Below are positions 54,717 to 63,404 of a DNA stretch of 64,000 nucleotides, in pieces. The stretch is from contig JANSYM010000001.1 of assembly GCA_024742355.1 (NCBI GenBank), positions 310,001 to 374,000 of the forward strand. The letters are read 5' to 3'. Numbering within the stretch: the stretch's first letter is position 1; each line of letters opens with the position of its first letter. Both the position numbers and the translations under genes were made by a program. The stretch comes from Hyphomonadaceae bacterium. GTDB taxonomy: Bacteria > Pseudomonadota > Alphaproteobacteria > Caulobacterales > Hyphomonadaceae. Under the pieces are notes generated by a model. That model made no database searches. It worked only from the letters and a program-made list of their open reading frames with translations, and was not told where the DNA came from.

Positions 54717-55739
54717 TTGTCCCCTCAGCCCACTGTTTCCGCTGGATATGCCAAAGCGCTCTTCGATCTCGCGGTTGAACGCGGGGCGCCGGCGGGTGTA
54801 CTGCTCGAGGCCGCCGCCTTGCAAACAGCGGATTTCGAGAACCCGCTGGCCCGCATTCCGCTGACAAAATTCAAGGCGCTGATGCGGCAGGGCAAGCGAC
54901 TGTCCGGCGAGCCGGGCCTGGCCCTGTATTTTGGCGCGACCATTCCATTCGATGACCTGTCCATTGTCGGCCTGATCTGCCGGGCGGCGCCGACCATGGA
55001 AGCGGCGTTCAACCAGATGAACCGTTATGGCCGCCTGATCATCGACACGGATGGCGGTCAGTCTGGTGACCGGTTCGTGATTTCCCGGCGGGGCGGCCGC
55101 GTTTTCATTGACGATACGCGCGACGCGCCGGACGAATTTCCGGAGCTCACGGAATCGACTCTTGGGCGGTTCATTTGCGGGGTCGGCCGCCATTTCCCCG
55201 ATCGCGGCTTCTTTCTGTCTGCAGAGGTGACCTATTCCCGTCCGGGTCATGCCGCGCTGTATGAGGCCTTGCTCGGCGTGCCGGTCCGGTTTGGCGGCCA
55301 GTTCAATGCCATGGAGGTCAGCGAGACCTGGCTCTCCTTCCGCATCAACCGGCCGAACAATTACGTCTTTGGTGTGCTCAGCGACCAGGCGGCCGAGCTT
55401 CTGACGCAGCTGGAGTCCAGCTCCAGTGTGCGCGCCGAGATTGAGCGCCGGCTGATGCCGCTATTGCATACGGGCGACACGGACATGCGCGCCATCGCCG
55501 CGGAGATGGGCTGCAGCGCGCAGACCCTGTATCGTCGGCTGAAGCGCGAGGAGACGAGCTTTAAGGACGTCGTCGATGAGCTGCGCCGCAAACTCGCCAT
55601 TGATTATCTTCGCAGTGGTAAAGTGACGGTCAGCGAGACCGCCTATCTGGTCGGCTTCTCCGAACTCAGCGCCTTCTCGCGCGCGTTCAAGAGATGGACC
55701 GGCAAGACTCCGGGGCAGTTTCACAAGCAGACAGGGTAG
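54717..55739 (+). CDS. AraC family transcriptional regulator
   Basis: A 340-residue regulator of the OruR/ArgR-like AraC group. The N-terminal Arabinose_bd-type domain spans residues about 20-210. The C-terminal double HTH has MRAIAAEMGCSAQTLYRRLKREETSFKDVVDELRRKLA and the second motif VSETAYLVGFSELSAFSRAFKRWTGKTPGQF. The start is TTG 54717, with AAAGG eight bases upstream; no in-frame ATG exists before residue 50. It is divergent from the DUF2306 gene, its most likely target. Effector unknown. Confidence 0.9.
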   Translation: MSPQPTVSAGYAKALFDLAVERGAPAGVLLEAAALQTADFENPLARIPLTKFKALMRQGKRLSGEPGLALYFGATIPFDDLSIVGLICRAAPTMEAAFNQMNRYGRLIIDTDGGQSGDRFVISRRGGRVFIDDTRDAPDEFPELTESTLGRFICGVGRHFPDRGFFLSAEVTYSRPGHAALYEALLGVPVRFGGQFNAMEVSETWLSFRINRPNNYVFGVLSDQAAELLTQLESSSSVRAEIERRLMPLLHTGDTDMRAIAAEMGCSAQTLYRRLKREETSFKDVVDELRRKLAIDYLRSGKVTVSETAYLVGFSELSAFSRAFKRWTGKTPGQFHKQTG

Positions 55740-56105
55740 GGGGGCCGTTCTATCCATCACGCTCTGCCCAGGCTTGTCTGGGCAGCCCATCACGAGCAAG
55801 CGCGTCTGAGATCGGGAGCGACAACACCTCTCCCGATCGCGGCAGACAGATTACGTGCTGGGCCCCACGGAAAATTCCGTGGGGAACGCTGGAAGGGAAA
55901 CCTGGGTTCACGTCAACCGCCGAAGGTGCTTCATCGAGATCAACCCGCATGCTGAATTCTTAGCGACCGATCGAACGCCAAAGCACCGCTATCTGCAGAT
56001 ACTGATATGCAGAGGCGCAGGAACCGAGTAGTTGCAGGCCAAACTGAACCTCGCCGTCTGTCCTGGACCATGCGGGATGTTTCAGCCTCATTTGAAAGTC
56101 CTGAC
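55740..56105. other. 366-base intergenic stretch with a three-hairpin repeat
   Basis: No gene is convincing here; the short open frames follow the repeat. The left half is the repeat described separately; the right half contains the imperfect dyad near 56000-56020 and the upstream region of the helicase gene. No clear promoter could be chosen. Confidence 0.6.
55758..55895 (+). repeat. Three-hairpin dispersed repeat, copy A
   Basis: Three consecutive inverted repeats: CTGCCCAG/CTGGGCAG (55764-55771/55778-55785), GATCGGGAG/CTCCCGATC (55810-55818/55830-55838) and CCCCACGGAA/TTCCGTGGGG (55863-55872/55875-55884). Spacing and sequence match copy B at 63.4 kb. It lies between the AraC gene and the helicase gene. 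Confidence 0.85.
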
Positions 56106-57947
56106 ATGAAAACCGAGTTTGAGATTGCTGCGCCCCTCGCTCAGGCGCTGGCAGACAAAGGGTTTGAGGCTTTGACCCCGGTCCAGGAAGCCGTGCTGGA
56201 CCCAGACCTGTTGGGCCGCGACTTGCTGGTCTCGGCGCAGACCGGCTCGGGCAAGACCGTCGCTTTCGGCCTGGCGCTGGCGGCATCGGTCCTTCAGGAT
56301 GCCGAGCGCCTACCAGAGGCAGAGACCCCGTCGGCGCTGATCGTGGCGCCCACCCGTGAGCTCGCGCTGCAGGTGACGAAAGAGCTGCAATGGCTGTTCG
56401 CGCCGGCTGGCGGACGCGTCGCCTGCTGCATTGGCGGCGTCGATATTCGCGATGAACGCCGCGCCCTCTCCAGAGGCGTCCATTTCGTCGTCGGCACGCC
56501 AGGGCGGCTGGTCGACCATATCCGGCGCGGCTCGCTGGACCTGGAAGACGTGCAGGCTGTCGTCCTCGATGAGGCTGACGAGATGATGGATATGGGCTTC
56601 CGCGAGGAGCTTGAACACATTCTCAACGCCGCACCTGAAGACCGGCGGACTCTGATGTTCTCGGCCACGGTGTCGAAACCGATCGCGCGGCTGGCCGAGG
56701 CCTATCAGAACAATGCGGTGCGGCTGAACACGGTCTCGGCCCAGTCGACCCATAGCGACATCACTTATCAGGCGATGACCGTGGTGCCGAATGATGTCGA
56801 GAAGGCGGTCATCAACCTGCTACTCTATCACGACGCGCCGAATGCCATCGTCTTCTGTTCGCGCCGGGATGCGGTGAACAAGCTCACCTCGCGTCTGACC
56901 AATCGCGGGTTCTCCGTGGTCGCGCTGTCGGGTGAGTTCAGCCAGAAAGAGCGTAGCAATTCCGTTCTGGCAATGCGCGATGGCCGTGCCCGCGTCTGTG
57001 TCGCTACCGATGTCGCGGCGCGCGGATTGGATTTGCCCGGGCTCGACCTGGTCATCCATGCTGACCTGCCGCGCAACAAGGAAGGTCTGCTGCACCGGTC
57101 AGGCCGCACCGGTCGGGCCGGTCGCCAGGGGGTTTGTGCGCTCATCGTCCCGGTCCGCGCGCGGCGCCGGACAGAACGTCTCCTGCACGAGGCCAAGGTT
57201 GAGGCCGAATGGCGCCTGCCGCCATCTGCGGCAGAGATTGAAGAGGCCTTGAACGCCAAGCTCCTGGTCAATGAGGTGTTCCAGGCGCCGCCGGATGAGT
57301 CAGAGGCCGGCCTTGCGGATGCATTGCTTGAAAAATACAGCCCTGAACACCTCGCCGCGGCATTGGTTCGCCTGACCCGCGCGACCGATTCCGCGCCGGA
57401 AGTGCTGCAAGATCCGGGCGCGCAAAAGCCAGGCCGGGCGCGCCAGGACCGCTATGATCCGGACCGCGACTTCCCGCGCGATGACAAGCGCGCACATGGC
57501 GGGCGCCGTGGGTCGGACTTTTCCGATGGCCAATGGGTCAAGCTCGGCGTCGGTCGCAAAAACAAAGCCGATCCGAAATGGCTGATCCCGATGTTGTGCA
57601 AGTCCGGCGGCTTCTCGCGCGGCAGCATTGGCGCCATCCGCATCGAGCCGGACGCCACCCATGTCGAGCTGAAACCGGATGCCGCCAACCGCCTGATCGA
57701 AGCGGCTGGCGAGCGCCAGATCATCGACAAGAGCATCTGGGTCGGCCTGGCCGACGCGCCGGGCGAGCCGGAACCACGCCCGAAGAAAAGAGAAGGCTTC
57801 AAAGGTAAACGCCCAAACAAGGTCCGCCGCCCTGACGGTGACAAGACGGGCGGAAAGAAGTTCGCGAAAAAACGCACCGGCCCGAAGAAACCCCGCGGTC
57901 CAAATGGTGAAAAAAAGCGCAGCAAGAAACCGGCAGGGCGGAAATAG
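56106..57947 (+). CDS. DEAD-box ATP-dependent RNA helicase with DbpA-type RNA-binding domain
   Basis: A 613-residue helicase. Core motifs: Q-motif region LTPVQEAVL, Walker A AQTGSGKT (about residue 44-51), PTRELA, DEAD (155-158), SAT, and HRSGRTGRAGRQG. A C-terminal RNA-binding domain follows (WVKLGVGRKNKADPKWLIPMLCKSGGFSRGSIGAI, DbpA type), then a very basic Lys/Arg/Gly tail. DbpA and related CsdA-type enzymes remodel ribosome assembly intermediates. I prefer ATG 56106 because the helicase fold begins there and GAAAG precedes it; upstream ATGs at 56007 and 56070 add no conserved sequence. Confidence 0.92.
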   Translation: MKTEFEIAAPLAQALADKGFEALTPVQEAVLDPDLLGRDLLVSAQTGSGKTVAFGLALAASVLQDAERLPEAETPSALIVAPTRELALQVTKELQWLFAPAGGRVACCIGGVDIRDERRALSRGVHFVVGTPGRLVDHIRRGSLDLEDVQAVVLDEADEMMDMGFREELEHILNAAPEDRRTLMFSATVSKPIARLAEAYQNNAVRLNTVSAQSTHSDITYQAMTVVPNDVEKAVINLLLYHDAPNAIVFCSRRDAVNKLTSRLTNRGFSVVALSGEFSQKERSNSVLAMRDGRARVCVATDVAARGLDLPGLDLVIHADLPRNKEGLLHRSGRTGRAGRQGVCALIVPVRARRRTERLLHEAKVEAEWRLPPSAAEIEEALNAKLLVNEVFQAPPDESEAGLADALLEKYSPEHLAAALVRLTRATDSAPEVLQDPGAQKPGRARQDRYDPDRDFPRDDKRAHGGRRGSDFSDGQWVKLGVGRKNKADPKWLIPMLCKSGGFSRGSIGAIRIEPDATHVELKPDAANRLIEAAGERQIIDKSIWVGLADAPGEPEPRPKKREGFKGKRPNKVRRPDGDKTGGKKFAKKRTGPKKPRGPNGEKKRSKKPAGRK

Positions 57948-58017
57948 GGGCGGAACCGCGATGGTTTGCGAGCGTTCACGAAGCGGCGTCGCACGGCCGT
58001 TGCGGGGACGCTAAAAG

Positions 58018-58046
58018 AAAGGCGTCGATATCGAATCGACGCCTTT
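58018..58046. terminator. Bidirectional terminator between convergent genes
   Basis: A 12-base perfect inverted repeat AAAGGCGTCGAT/ATCGACGCCTTT (58018-58029/58035-58046) with a five-base loop. On the minus strand it continues into TTTCTTTT, a better terminator for the metalloprotease gene; on the plus strand it follows the helicase. Confidence 0.85.
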
Positions 58047-58068
58047 GATCGTGGATGTAACCGCGAGA

Positions 58069-59643
58069 CTAGTTCGATGGTCCTGGAACAGAAGAGGGTC
58101 CATTTCCGGGAGCGCCCTCAACCGTATAGGCGAGCAGATTATAGTCCCCCGTTCGGAAACTGTTCAGGCCCAGCGCGCCGAGTGAAACCAGTGTTCCGTC
58201 AGCGAGCGGCACCAGGTCTGGACCTGTAACCTCAATTCGATATGTACCAGTTTCCGGAAGCGTATAGTCGAAGATCAACGGTTCCAATCCTTCAAAGGTT
58301 CGCTGATTGGCTGCAACTTCAACAAACGATCCGTCAGCTTGTCGCAATTGCAGGCTCAGGCGCGCGAGCACGAAATCCGCAATATTGCTATCAGAGCTGG
58401 ATATGATCTCCGCGTTAAACACATCGCCGGCGCGGCCGTCGATTTCATAGTGATCTGCTTCATCCAACTGGGCGATCGTGCCGTTTACCAGCCCGGCCCG
58501 GACGTCCAGCTTGCCACCAGAGTTTGCGCCAGCAAGCAATGGATTTGCGGCAACGACTTTATTCAGATCCAGCTTGCCATTGGTGACGGCAATGAAGTCT
58601 TCTTCGATGGCGCGTGTTCGCGCATTGATCGCGAGCTTCACAGCTGAGCGTTCAGAAAAGAAGCGGTCGACAAATGGTGGACTGTTCAATGCAAGCCCCG
58701 CACTGGCACCTGAAGCCATGATGTGACTCAGCGTTTCGAGCGCTGTCTGATCCGTCTCCAACAATGGGATGAATTCGCCTGGGGAGCGGGCCGGAGGCAA
58801 ACCACTTCCTGGTGCGCCGAATGAATCATGGTGGCGCAAGCCCTGGATATGGCCCAGCTCGTGCGACGCAGTGTTTGCCGATTGATTGACCACGGCGATC
58901 CGACGGAACGTCTCGATGCCTGCGGCGTCCAATGGCGCGCCGAGGCCTAGAAAGCCAGCCAAATTCTGCGTCCCGAAATTGGCATCCAATTCAGCGAGCA
59001 ATTGCCAAAAACTCGCATCAACGAATGCGCCGTCATTTCGAGAATCGTTTCCAAAGTCGATATTGTCGGCCCGCCCGAACAGAATGCCTCCGGCAAGGTC
59101 GATCGGATTGGCATCATTGTCGCCAATTCTCAGGGTCGTGTAATCGCCTGAACCAGGCTCGGTTTGCGTGAACTCGTAATTGTAAGCGGCGTAGTCGTCT
59201 TCCAGGCGTTGCTGGATGAAGTCTCGATCCGATTGTGAGTAGATGTAGTCCGGAAAAATCCCGCCTGCGAACGGAACACCATTGACGAAAACATTGAAAA
59301 ACGGAGAGGCACTGCCGAACCGCAGATAGACCACTTGCGGGGCATTATTCTGCTGGCCTTGTTTGAGCCCGCGTCCATTGGTGCCGGTATTCGAAGATGC
59401 GGCATTCGCCTGCATGGCGGCGGCATTTACCACGCCCTGCCGGTCGGCCGCAAAATCTTGCAGGAACGCCACCAGTTCCGCTTCAGTTTCCGGCTGGAAA
59501 GAGGCGCACATGGACAGCGGGCAATGATCAAACTCGATCCGCAAATTATTGTCGGTCAGGTCGGCGTCGACTTGAGCGCTCGCCGCGCCCCAACCAAGCG
59601 CGGAAACGGCCGCTGCTGCTGCGAACAATTTTACTAATTTCAT
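58069..59643 (-). CDS. Secreted metzincin-type metalloprotease
   Basis: A 524-residue secreted protein: signal peptide ending near SALGWGAASA, a zinc site HELGHIQGLRHHD (HExxHxxGxxH at residues 261-271) and a Met-turn candidate SHIMASG. This is the metzincin layout of matrixin or pappalysin-like proteases. The C-terminal third resembles PPC (pre-peptidase C-terminal) beta-domains (FDYTLPETGTYRIEVTG). It ends in Ser/Pro-rich GPSSVPGPSN without a sorting signal I recognise. GGGAG before ATG 59643 sets the start. It is probably an extracellular protease or peptidase; substrates unknown. Flanked by a terminator. Confidence 0.82.
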   Translation of the reverse strand: MKLVKLFAAAAAVSALGWGAASAQVDADLTDNNLRIEFDHCPLSMCASFQPETEAELVAFLQDFAADRQGVVNAAAMQANAASSNTGTNGRGLKQGQQNNAPQVVYLRFGSASPFFNVFVNGVPFAGGIFPDYIYSQSDRDFIQQRLEDDYAAYNYEFTQTEPGSGDYTTLRIGDNDANPIDLAGGILFGRADNIDFGNDSRNDGAFVDASFWQLLAELDANFGTQNLAGFLGLGAPLDAAGIETFRRIAVVNQSANTASHELGHIQGLRHHDSFGAPGSGLPPARSPGEFIPLLETDQTALETLSHIMASGASAGLALNSPPFVDRFFSERSAVKLAINARTRAIEEDFIAVTNGKLDLNKVVAANPLLAGANSGGKLDVRAGLVNGTIAQLDEADHYEIDGRAGDVFNAEIISSSDSNIADFVLARLSLQLRQADGSFVEVAANQRTFEGLEPLIFDYTLPETGTYRIEVTGPDLVPLADGTLVSLGALGLNSFRTGDYNLLAYTVEGAPGNGPSSVPGPSN

Positions 59644-59783
59644 GAACAACTCCCTCTTTTTATTTCAGCAACACTTACGTTGAAGGGGCGTATCGTCCAG
59701 TTAATTCGTGTTCTTGATTAGAATTTTCCGCCTTGGCACCAGCTTAGAGGCCGTCGGCGAACCATCGCGTTCAAATGTCCCGC

Positions 59784-60449
59784 TCACACATCTCCCGGAA
59801 ACACCGGCTCGTCATCCCCCGCCTGCCATTGCGCGTATTTCGGCATGATCTGCTTGAACAGGGCGCTGTCGAGATGGTGCGCGAGCCAGCGCTGGAGATG
59901 CGGCAAGTCCAGCGCGTCGAACCAGGTGCGGTCGGTGTTGGCGAACTGGCGGATGAATGGGAAGATGGCGATATCGGCATAGCTGACGCGGTCACCGAAC
60001 AGGTGCGGGCGGGTCGCGAGTTGCGCGTTGAGTATCTCGAGAAACGCGAGGCCCAGAGCGCGTTGCTCGTCGCGCACCACGCCTTCATCCTCATAGCGAT
60101 TGGGATATTTGTAGCGGTCGAGCGCGTGCTTGAACGGGCCGTCGCATTCGGCGATCAGGGCGTCCATGTCGGCGGGGCTGCCTGTGTCCGGGCTCAGCCA
60201 GTCACCGGTATCATTGCGGGTGAGCGCCCAGGCCATGACATCGAGACTTTCCTCGATCACCGTGCCGTCTGGTTCGACAATCACCGGCACCGTGCCCTTG
60301 GGCGAGGCCTCGAGCATTTCGGCCGGTTTGTCGCGCAGCACGACTTCGCGCAGGCGGCATTCAATGCCCGCGTTTGCAATCGCCATGCGCGCGCGCATCG
60401 CATAAGGGCAGCGTCGGAAAGAATAGAGGATCGGCCGGGCGCCGCTCAC
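59784..60449 (-). CDS. Glutathione S-transferase family protein
   Basis: A 221-residue GST with the N-terminal redox-like motif CPYAMRAR and GTVPVIVEPDGTVIEES glutathione-binding turn, then the helical C-terminal domain (SYADIAIFPFIRQFA). Start is GTG 60449, which overlaps the TGA of trhO (GTGA), so the two genes are translationally coupled. Substrate unknown. Confidence 0.88.
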   Translation of the reverse strand: MSGARPILYSFRRCPYAMRARMAIANAGIECRLREVVLRDKPAEMLEASPKGTVPVIVEPDGTVIEESLDVMAWALTRNDTGDWLSPDTGSPADMDALIAECDGPFKHALDRYKYPNRYEDEGVVRDEQRALGLAFLEILNAQLATRPHLFGDRVSYADIAIFPFIRQFANTDRTWFDALDLPHLQRWLAHHLDSALFKQIMPKYAQWQAGDDEPVFPGDV

Positions 60450-61402
60450 GCAGACACTTTCTTGCGCGGCGTCATCACGACATTGTCGCCAATATGGCTT
60501 TCGCCGCGCTGGCGGGCGAGGCGCACCTGCTTCTGGCGTTCGCGCAAGGCGGCCATCTTGGCCTCGGTGAAGGTGCCATGGCAGCGCGGGCAGGAGACGC
60601 CGTCCTCGTACTTTTCGTCGGCGCGGTCCTCGGCACTGACCGGGTGGCGGCAGGCATGGCAGAGCTGATAATCACCGACTTCCAGGCCATGGCCGACACT
60701 AACGCGCTCATCAAAGACGAAACATTCGCCTTCCCAGAGACTGTCTTCCTCAGGCACGGTTTCGAGGTATTTGAGAATGCCGCCCTGCAGGTGGAAAACA
60801 TCCTCGATGCCGAGGGATTTCACGTAAGAGGTCGATTTCTCGCAGCGAATGCCGCCGGTGCAGAACATCGCAATTTTCGGTGTCCGGCCCTGTGCGGCGA
60901 GCTCAGCGCGGAATTTTTCGAACCATTCGGGAAACGCGCGAAAGCTCTCGGTTTCCGGATCGATGGCGCCCTGAAAGGTGCCGAGCGCGACTTCATAATC
61001 ATTGCGCGTGTCGATGACGACCGTGTCGGGATCGCTGATCAAATCATTCCAGTCTTCAGGCTTCACATAGGCCCCGACGAGACAGGTCGGGTCGGTGCCC
61101 GGCACGCCCATGGTGACGATCTCATTCTTCAGGCGCACTTTCAGACGCAGGAAAGGCATCGCCTCGGCATGGCTGTCTTTCCATTCCAGGCTGGCACAGC
61201 CGGGCAGGGCGCGGATCGCCTCCAGCGCCGCGTCCATGGCCTCCGGGGTTCCGGCAATGGTGCCGTTCACGCCTTCCGTGGCGAGCAGGATGGTGCCTTT
61301 GATCCCGAGCGCATTGAGACGCTCGAACAGCGGCGCGCGCAGGGCTTCGGGATCGTCAAAACTGACAAACTTATACAGGGCGGTGACACGAATATTCGAC
61401 AT
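60446..61402 (-). CDS. trhO: tRNA uridine(34) hydroxylase TrhO
   Basis: A 318-residue rhodanese-domain protein of the TrhO/YceA family, which installs 5-hydroxyuridine at position 34 of certain tRNAs using oxygen. The catalytic loop is CTGGIRC with flanking MFCTGGIRCEKSTSY; a C-terminal zinc-finger-like region (LCHACRHPVS and CPRCHGTF) follows. Length is as in E. coli YceA with an extended tail. It heads the two-gene operon with the GST. Confidence 0.95.
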   Translation of the reverse strand: MSNIRVTALYKFVSFDDPEALRAPLFERLNALGIKGTILLATEGVNGTIAGTPEAMDAALEAIRALPGCASLEWKDSHAEAMPFLRLKVRLKNEIVTMGVPGTDPTCLVGAYVKPEDWNDLISDPDTVVIDTRNDYEVALGTFQGAIDPETESFRAFPEWFEKFRAELAAQGRTPKIAMFCTGGIRCEKSTSYVKSLGIEDVFHLQGGILKYLETVPEEDSLWEGECFVFDERVSVGHGLEVGDYQLCHACRHPVSAEDRADEKYEDGVSCPRCHGTFTEAKMAALRERQKQVRLARQRGESHIGDNVVMTPRKKVSA

Positions 61403-61463
61403 GGCCCGGGCTTATGCCAGAACCGGCGCCCGGAGGAAAGTCAGGGCAATCACGTGGTTTGCA

Positions 61464-61907
61464 CTAACAGCAGCCGCGTGCGCTCCGGGTTTTGGGCGCC
61501 GGCTTTGCGACAGTCTCCGGGGCGAAGTCCTCGCCATAGGTCTGGATCGTGCCCATGGTGTGGAACATCTCCCAGACCACGTCGGATGGATCGGTGGTCC
61601 AATGCTTGTCGCCATGGGCATAGCAACACTGCGCATCCGGCTCGTTCAGCATGGCCTGGTCGGCGCCGGCCAGGCGGTCGTGCAGCTCGGCCAGCTCATC
61701 GGCGTTTTCGGCCTGGATGCCGAGATGATTGACGCCAGCCTCGCGCGCGCCGCGCTGGCTGACGGCCAGGTTCACACGCGGATCGTCGACTTGCCATTTG
61801 GCATAATCGTCTTTGTCGACACTCGGCGCCTGACCGAACAGGGCGGAGTAAAATCGTTTCGTCGCGTCGAGGTCGTCGACGCTGATATGGACATGTAGGC
61901 GTTTCAT
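61464..61907 (-). CDS. arsI: ArsI/CadI family heavy-metal resistance enzyme (C-As lyase)
   Basis: A 147-residue vicinal-oxygen-chelate dioxygenase that cleaves the carbon-arsenic bond of trivalent organoarsenicals such as methylarsenite. The iron ligands His5, His61 and Glu113 and the vicinal thiols Cys94-Cys95 (DAQCCYAHGDKHW) correspond to the known ArsI set; a second Cys pair ends the protein (RGCC). AAGGAG six bases before ATG 61907 sets the start. It is coupled to the upstream arsR (TGATG overlap), an As(III)/MAs(III)-sensing pair. A longer frame overlapping arsR on the same strand is spurious. Confidence 0.92.
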   Translation of the reverse strand: MKRLHVHISVDDLDATKRFYSALFGQAPSVDKDDYAKWQVDDPRVNLAVSQRGAREAGVNHLGIQAENADELAELHDRLAGADQAMLNEPDAQCCYAHGDKHWTTDPSDVVWEMFHTMGTIQTYGEDFAPETVAKPAPKTRSARGCC

Positions 61908-62248
61908 CAGGGGGCTCCTTTCAAGGACAGGGTTGAGTCTTCCAGGCCGCCGACAATTTCCGGCAGGCCCTGGCAGCACTCGGACAGCAAGAAGGTCGAG
62001 AGGCCGCGCAAGGCGCTGAAACTGACGCGGTATATGATCGATCGGCCCTGGCGTTCTGAATGGATCAAACCGGCCTGGCTGAGTACATTCAGATGCTGGG
62101 ACATGAGATTGTGGCGAATGCCGAGATGGCGCGCGAGGTCTCCGGCAGCGACACCGTCGGAACCGGCTTTGACCAGCAGGACCAGCGTGTCCAGACGGGT
62201 TTCCTGGGACAAGGCGGCGAAGGCGGAGAGGGCGTTTGTTTTGTTCAT
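61907..62248 (-). CDS. arsR: ArsR-family arsenic-responsive repressor
   Basis: A 113-residue winged-helix regulator with LSQETRLDTLVLLVKAG, LARHLGIRHNLMSQHLNVLSQAG and RSIIYRVS. Its vicinal Cys91-Cys92 near the C-terminus (SECCQG) provide an arsenic-binding site of the type where the thiols lie outside the DNA-recognition helix. It heads the arsR-arsI operon; the perfect 10-base inverted repeat upstream is its likely operator. ATG 62248 is preferred to the longer 62335 start, which would include the operator. Confidence 0.9.
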   Translation of the reverse strand: MNKTNALSAFAALSQETRLDTLVLLVKAGSDGVAAGDLARHLGIRHNLMSQHLNVLSQAGLIHSERQGRSIIYRVSFSALRGLSTFLLSECCQGLPEIVGGLEDSTLSLKGAP

Positions 62249-62555
62249 GCACACCGAGATAGGGACGAAATTTATTATGTCAATGATTCGTGATATATTG
62301 ACATAATAGTTTGACCACCGCCTTGCCTTCGCCAAATTCGCTGCGTATAGCCGCTCTCTCTGCCAACCTGATCAACAAGAGGAGGGGTGCATGCAGACCA
62401 GATACGTCAACTCAAACCACCCCGTTTCTAACTCTTAGGATCAGGACCTTTTCCAATGGGCCAATCAATAGCGGGCTGCGCCAGCAGTCCATCATGCGCG
62501 CGTCTGCGCGCCCCATTTGTTTCAATTCAGCCGGAAAGGCTGGCAGGAGAATCTC
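62249..62555. other. 307-base intergenic stretch with the arsR operator
   Basis: The left end contains the arsenic operator described separately. Further right is a GC-rich palindrome GCGCGC-GTCT-GCGCGC near 62500. The stretch ends with AGGAG before the 62556 gene. The short open frames here have no signs of coding. Confidence 0.55.
62275..62306. promoter_or_regulatory. Candidate ArsR operator
   Basis: Arms TTATGTCAAT (62275-62284) and ATTGACATAA (62297-62306) are exact inverted repeats, 12 bases apart, lying 26 bases upstream of the arsR start codon. A TTGACA is embedded in each orientation, so binding would block a promoter -35 region. Confidence 0.7.
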
Positions 62556-63308
62556 ATGCGTGAGGATATGTTCAAAGTCATTGTCGAGCGTCCACGCTGG
62601 GGCAGTCGGCATGCGCCGAAGGCCAAGCTGCGCAATGACAAAGTTCCAGGCCGCAAGCGCGCCACTGGCCGTCGCCAGGCGCTTGAACAGCACGGCTATA
62701 CCAAATGCCTGAATGAGAATCTGGCGCCGCTCAAGCGCTATCTCATGAAGCAGGTCGGCCGTCCCTGGGACAAAGTTTATAGCGAGATCAGCGAGCACCT
62801 CGATACGGGCAGCACGGTGAAGCAGCACGTGCGCGATCACCTGACCGATTTCATTCTGATCAATGTCTCGGTCGATCGCGATGGCGGCTTCATGGCAACT
62901 CGTCACTGGGGCGGGCCACAACCGCCGCATCTGTGGTGGGCGAAGCTCTATGTCGATCCCAATGATGGCCTCATCAAGCGGACCGACAAATTGTGCCGAA
63001 AGCTCGGCGTGAAGGATTATCGCGGCAAGCTCCGCGACGATCGCAAACGCCGCGCGCAAGGCTGGCGCTTCGATCACAATCTGCGGGTCCTGACCGACAC
63101 GCGTGTTCTGGTGAAGCTGAAAGGCTGCTGGTTTCAGATCGACACTGATGAGGCACCAACCGACAAGTTCGGGCGTGCCCTCTATGGCCGCGATCTTGTC
63201 GAAGCGCTGGCCAAAGGAAGCTCAGACGACGGCGTCGCCTGGCGCATCATCGCCAAGCATCAGCTGAACAAGAAAGAGCTAAAAGCACACAAGCTCAGCA
63301 ATGATTGA
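62556..63308 (+). CDS. Conserved protein of unknown function
   Basis: A 250-residue protein with a strong AGGAG eight bases before ATG 62556. It begins MREDMFKVIVERPRWG and continues with LNENLAPLKRYLMKQVGRPWDKVYSEISEHLDTGSTVKQHVRDHLTDF. I recall this N-terminal pattern from uncharacterised proteins of several bacterial phyla, but no function. It is strongly basic (many Lys, Arg), without signal peptide or membrane helix, and has two Cys near the middle and C-terminus; nucleic-acid or ribosome association is plausible but unproven. Neighbouring genes give no clue: arsR-arsI upstream and repeats downstream. Confidence 0.85.
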   Translation: MREDMFKVIVERPRWGSRHAPKAKLRNDKVPGRKRATGRRQALEQHGYTKCLNENLAPLKRYLMKQVGRPWDKVYSEISEHLDTGSTVKQHVRDHLTDFILINVSVDRDGGFMATRHWGGPQPPHLWWAKLYVDPNDGLIKRTDKLCRKLGVKDYRGKLRDDRKRRAQGWRFDHNLRVLTDTRVLVKLKGCWFQIDTDEAPTDKFGRALYGRDLVEALAKGSSDDGVAWRIIAKHQLNKKELKAHKLSND

Positions 63309-63404
63309 GGGAGAGAGGCTTCGAGCAATCGGAGCCTCTTTTCTTTCGCGCCAATGTTCGCTGAGGGTCATTGGCAGACATTGCGCGGCGACCGCGCGCT
63401 CGTC

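Noticed and set aside
61464-62252. 262-codon minus-strand open frame as one protein
   Set aside because: The upstream part overlaps arsR in another frame; the real gene is the 147-codon arsI from ATG 61907 with its own Shine-Dalgarno.
62412-63077. 221-codon minus-strand open frame
   Set aside because: Antisense to the conserved unknown gene at 62556-63308, which has a strong ribosome binding site and family-like start.
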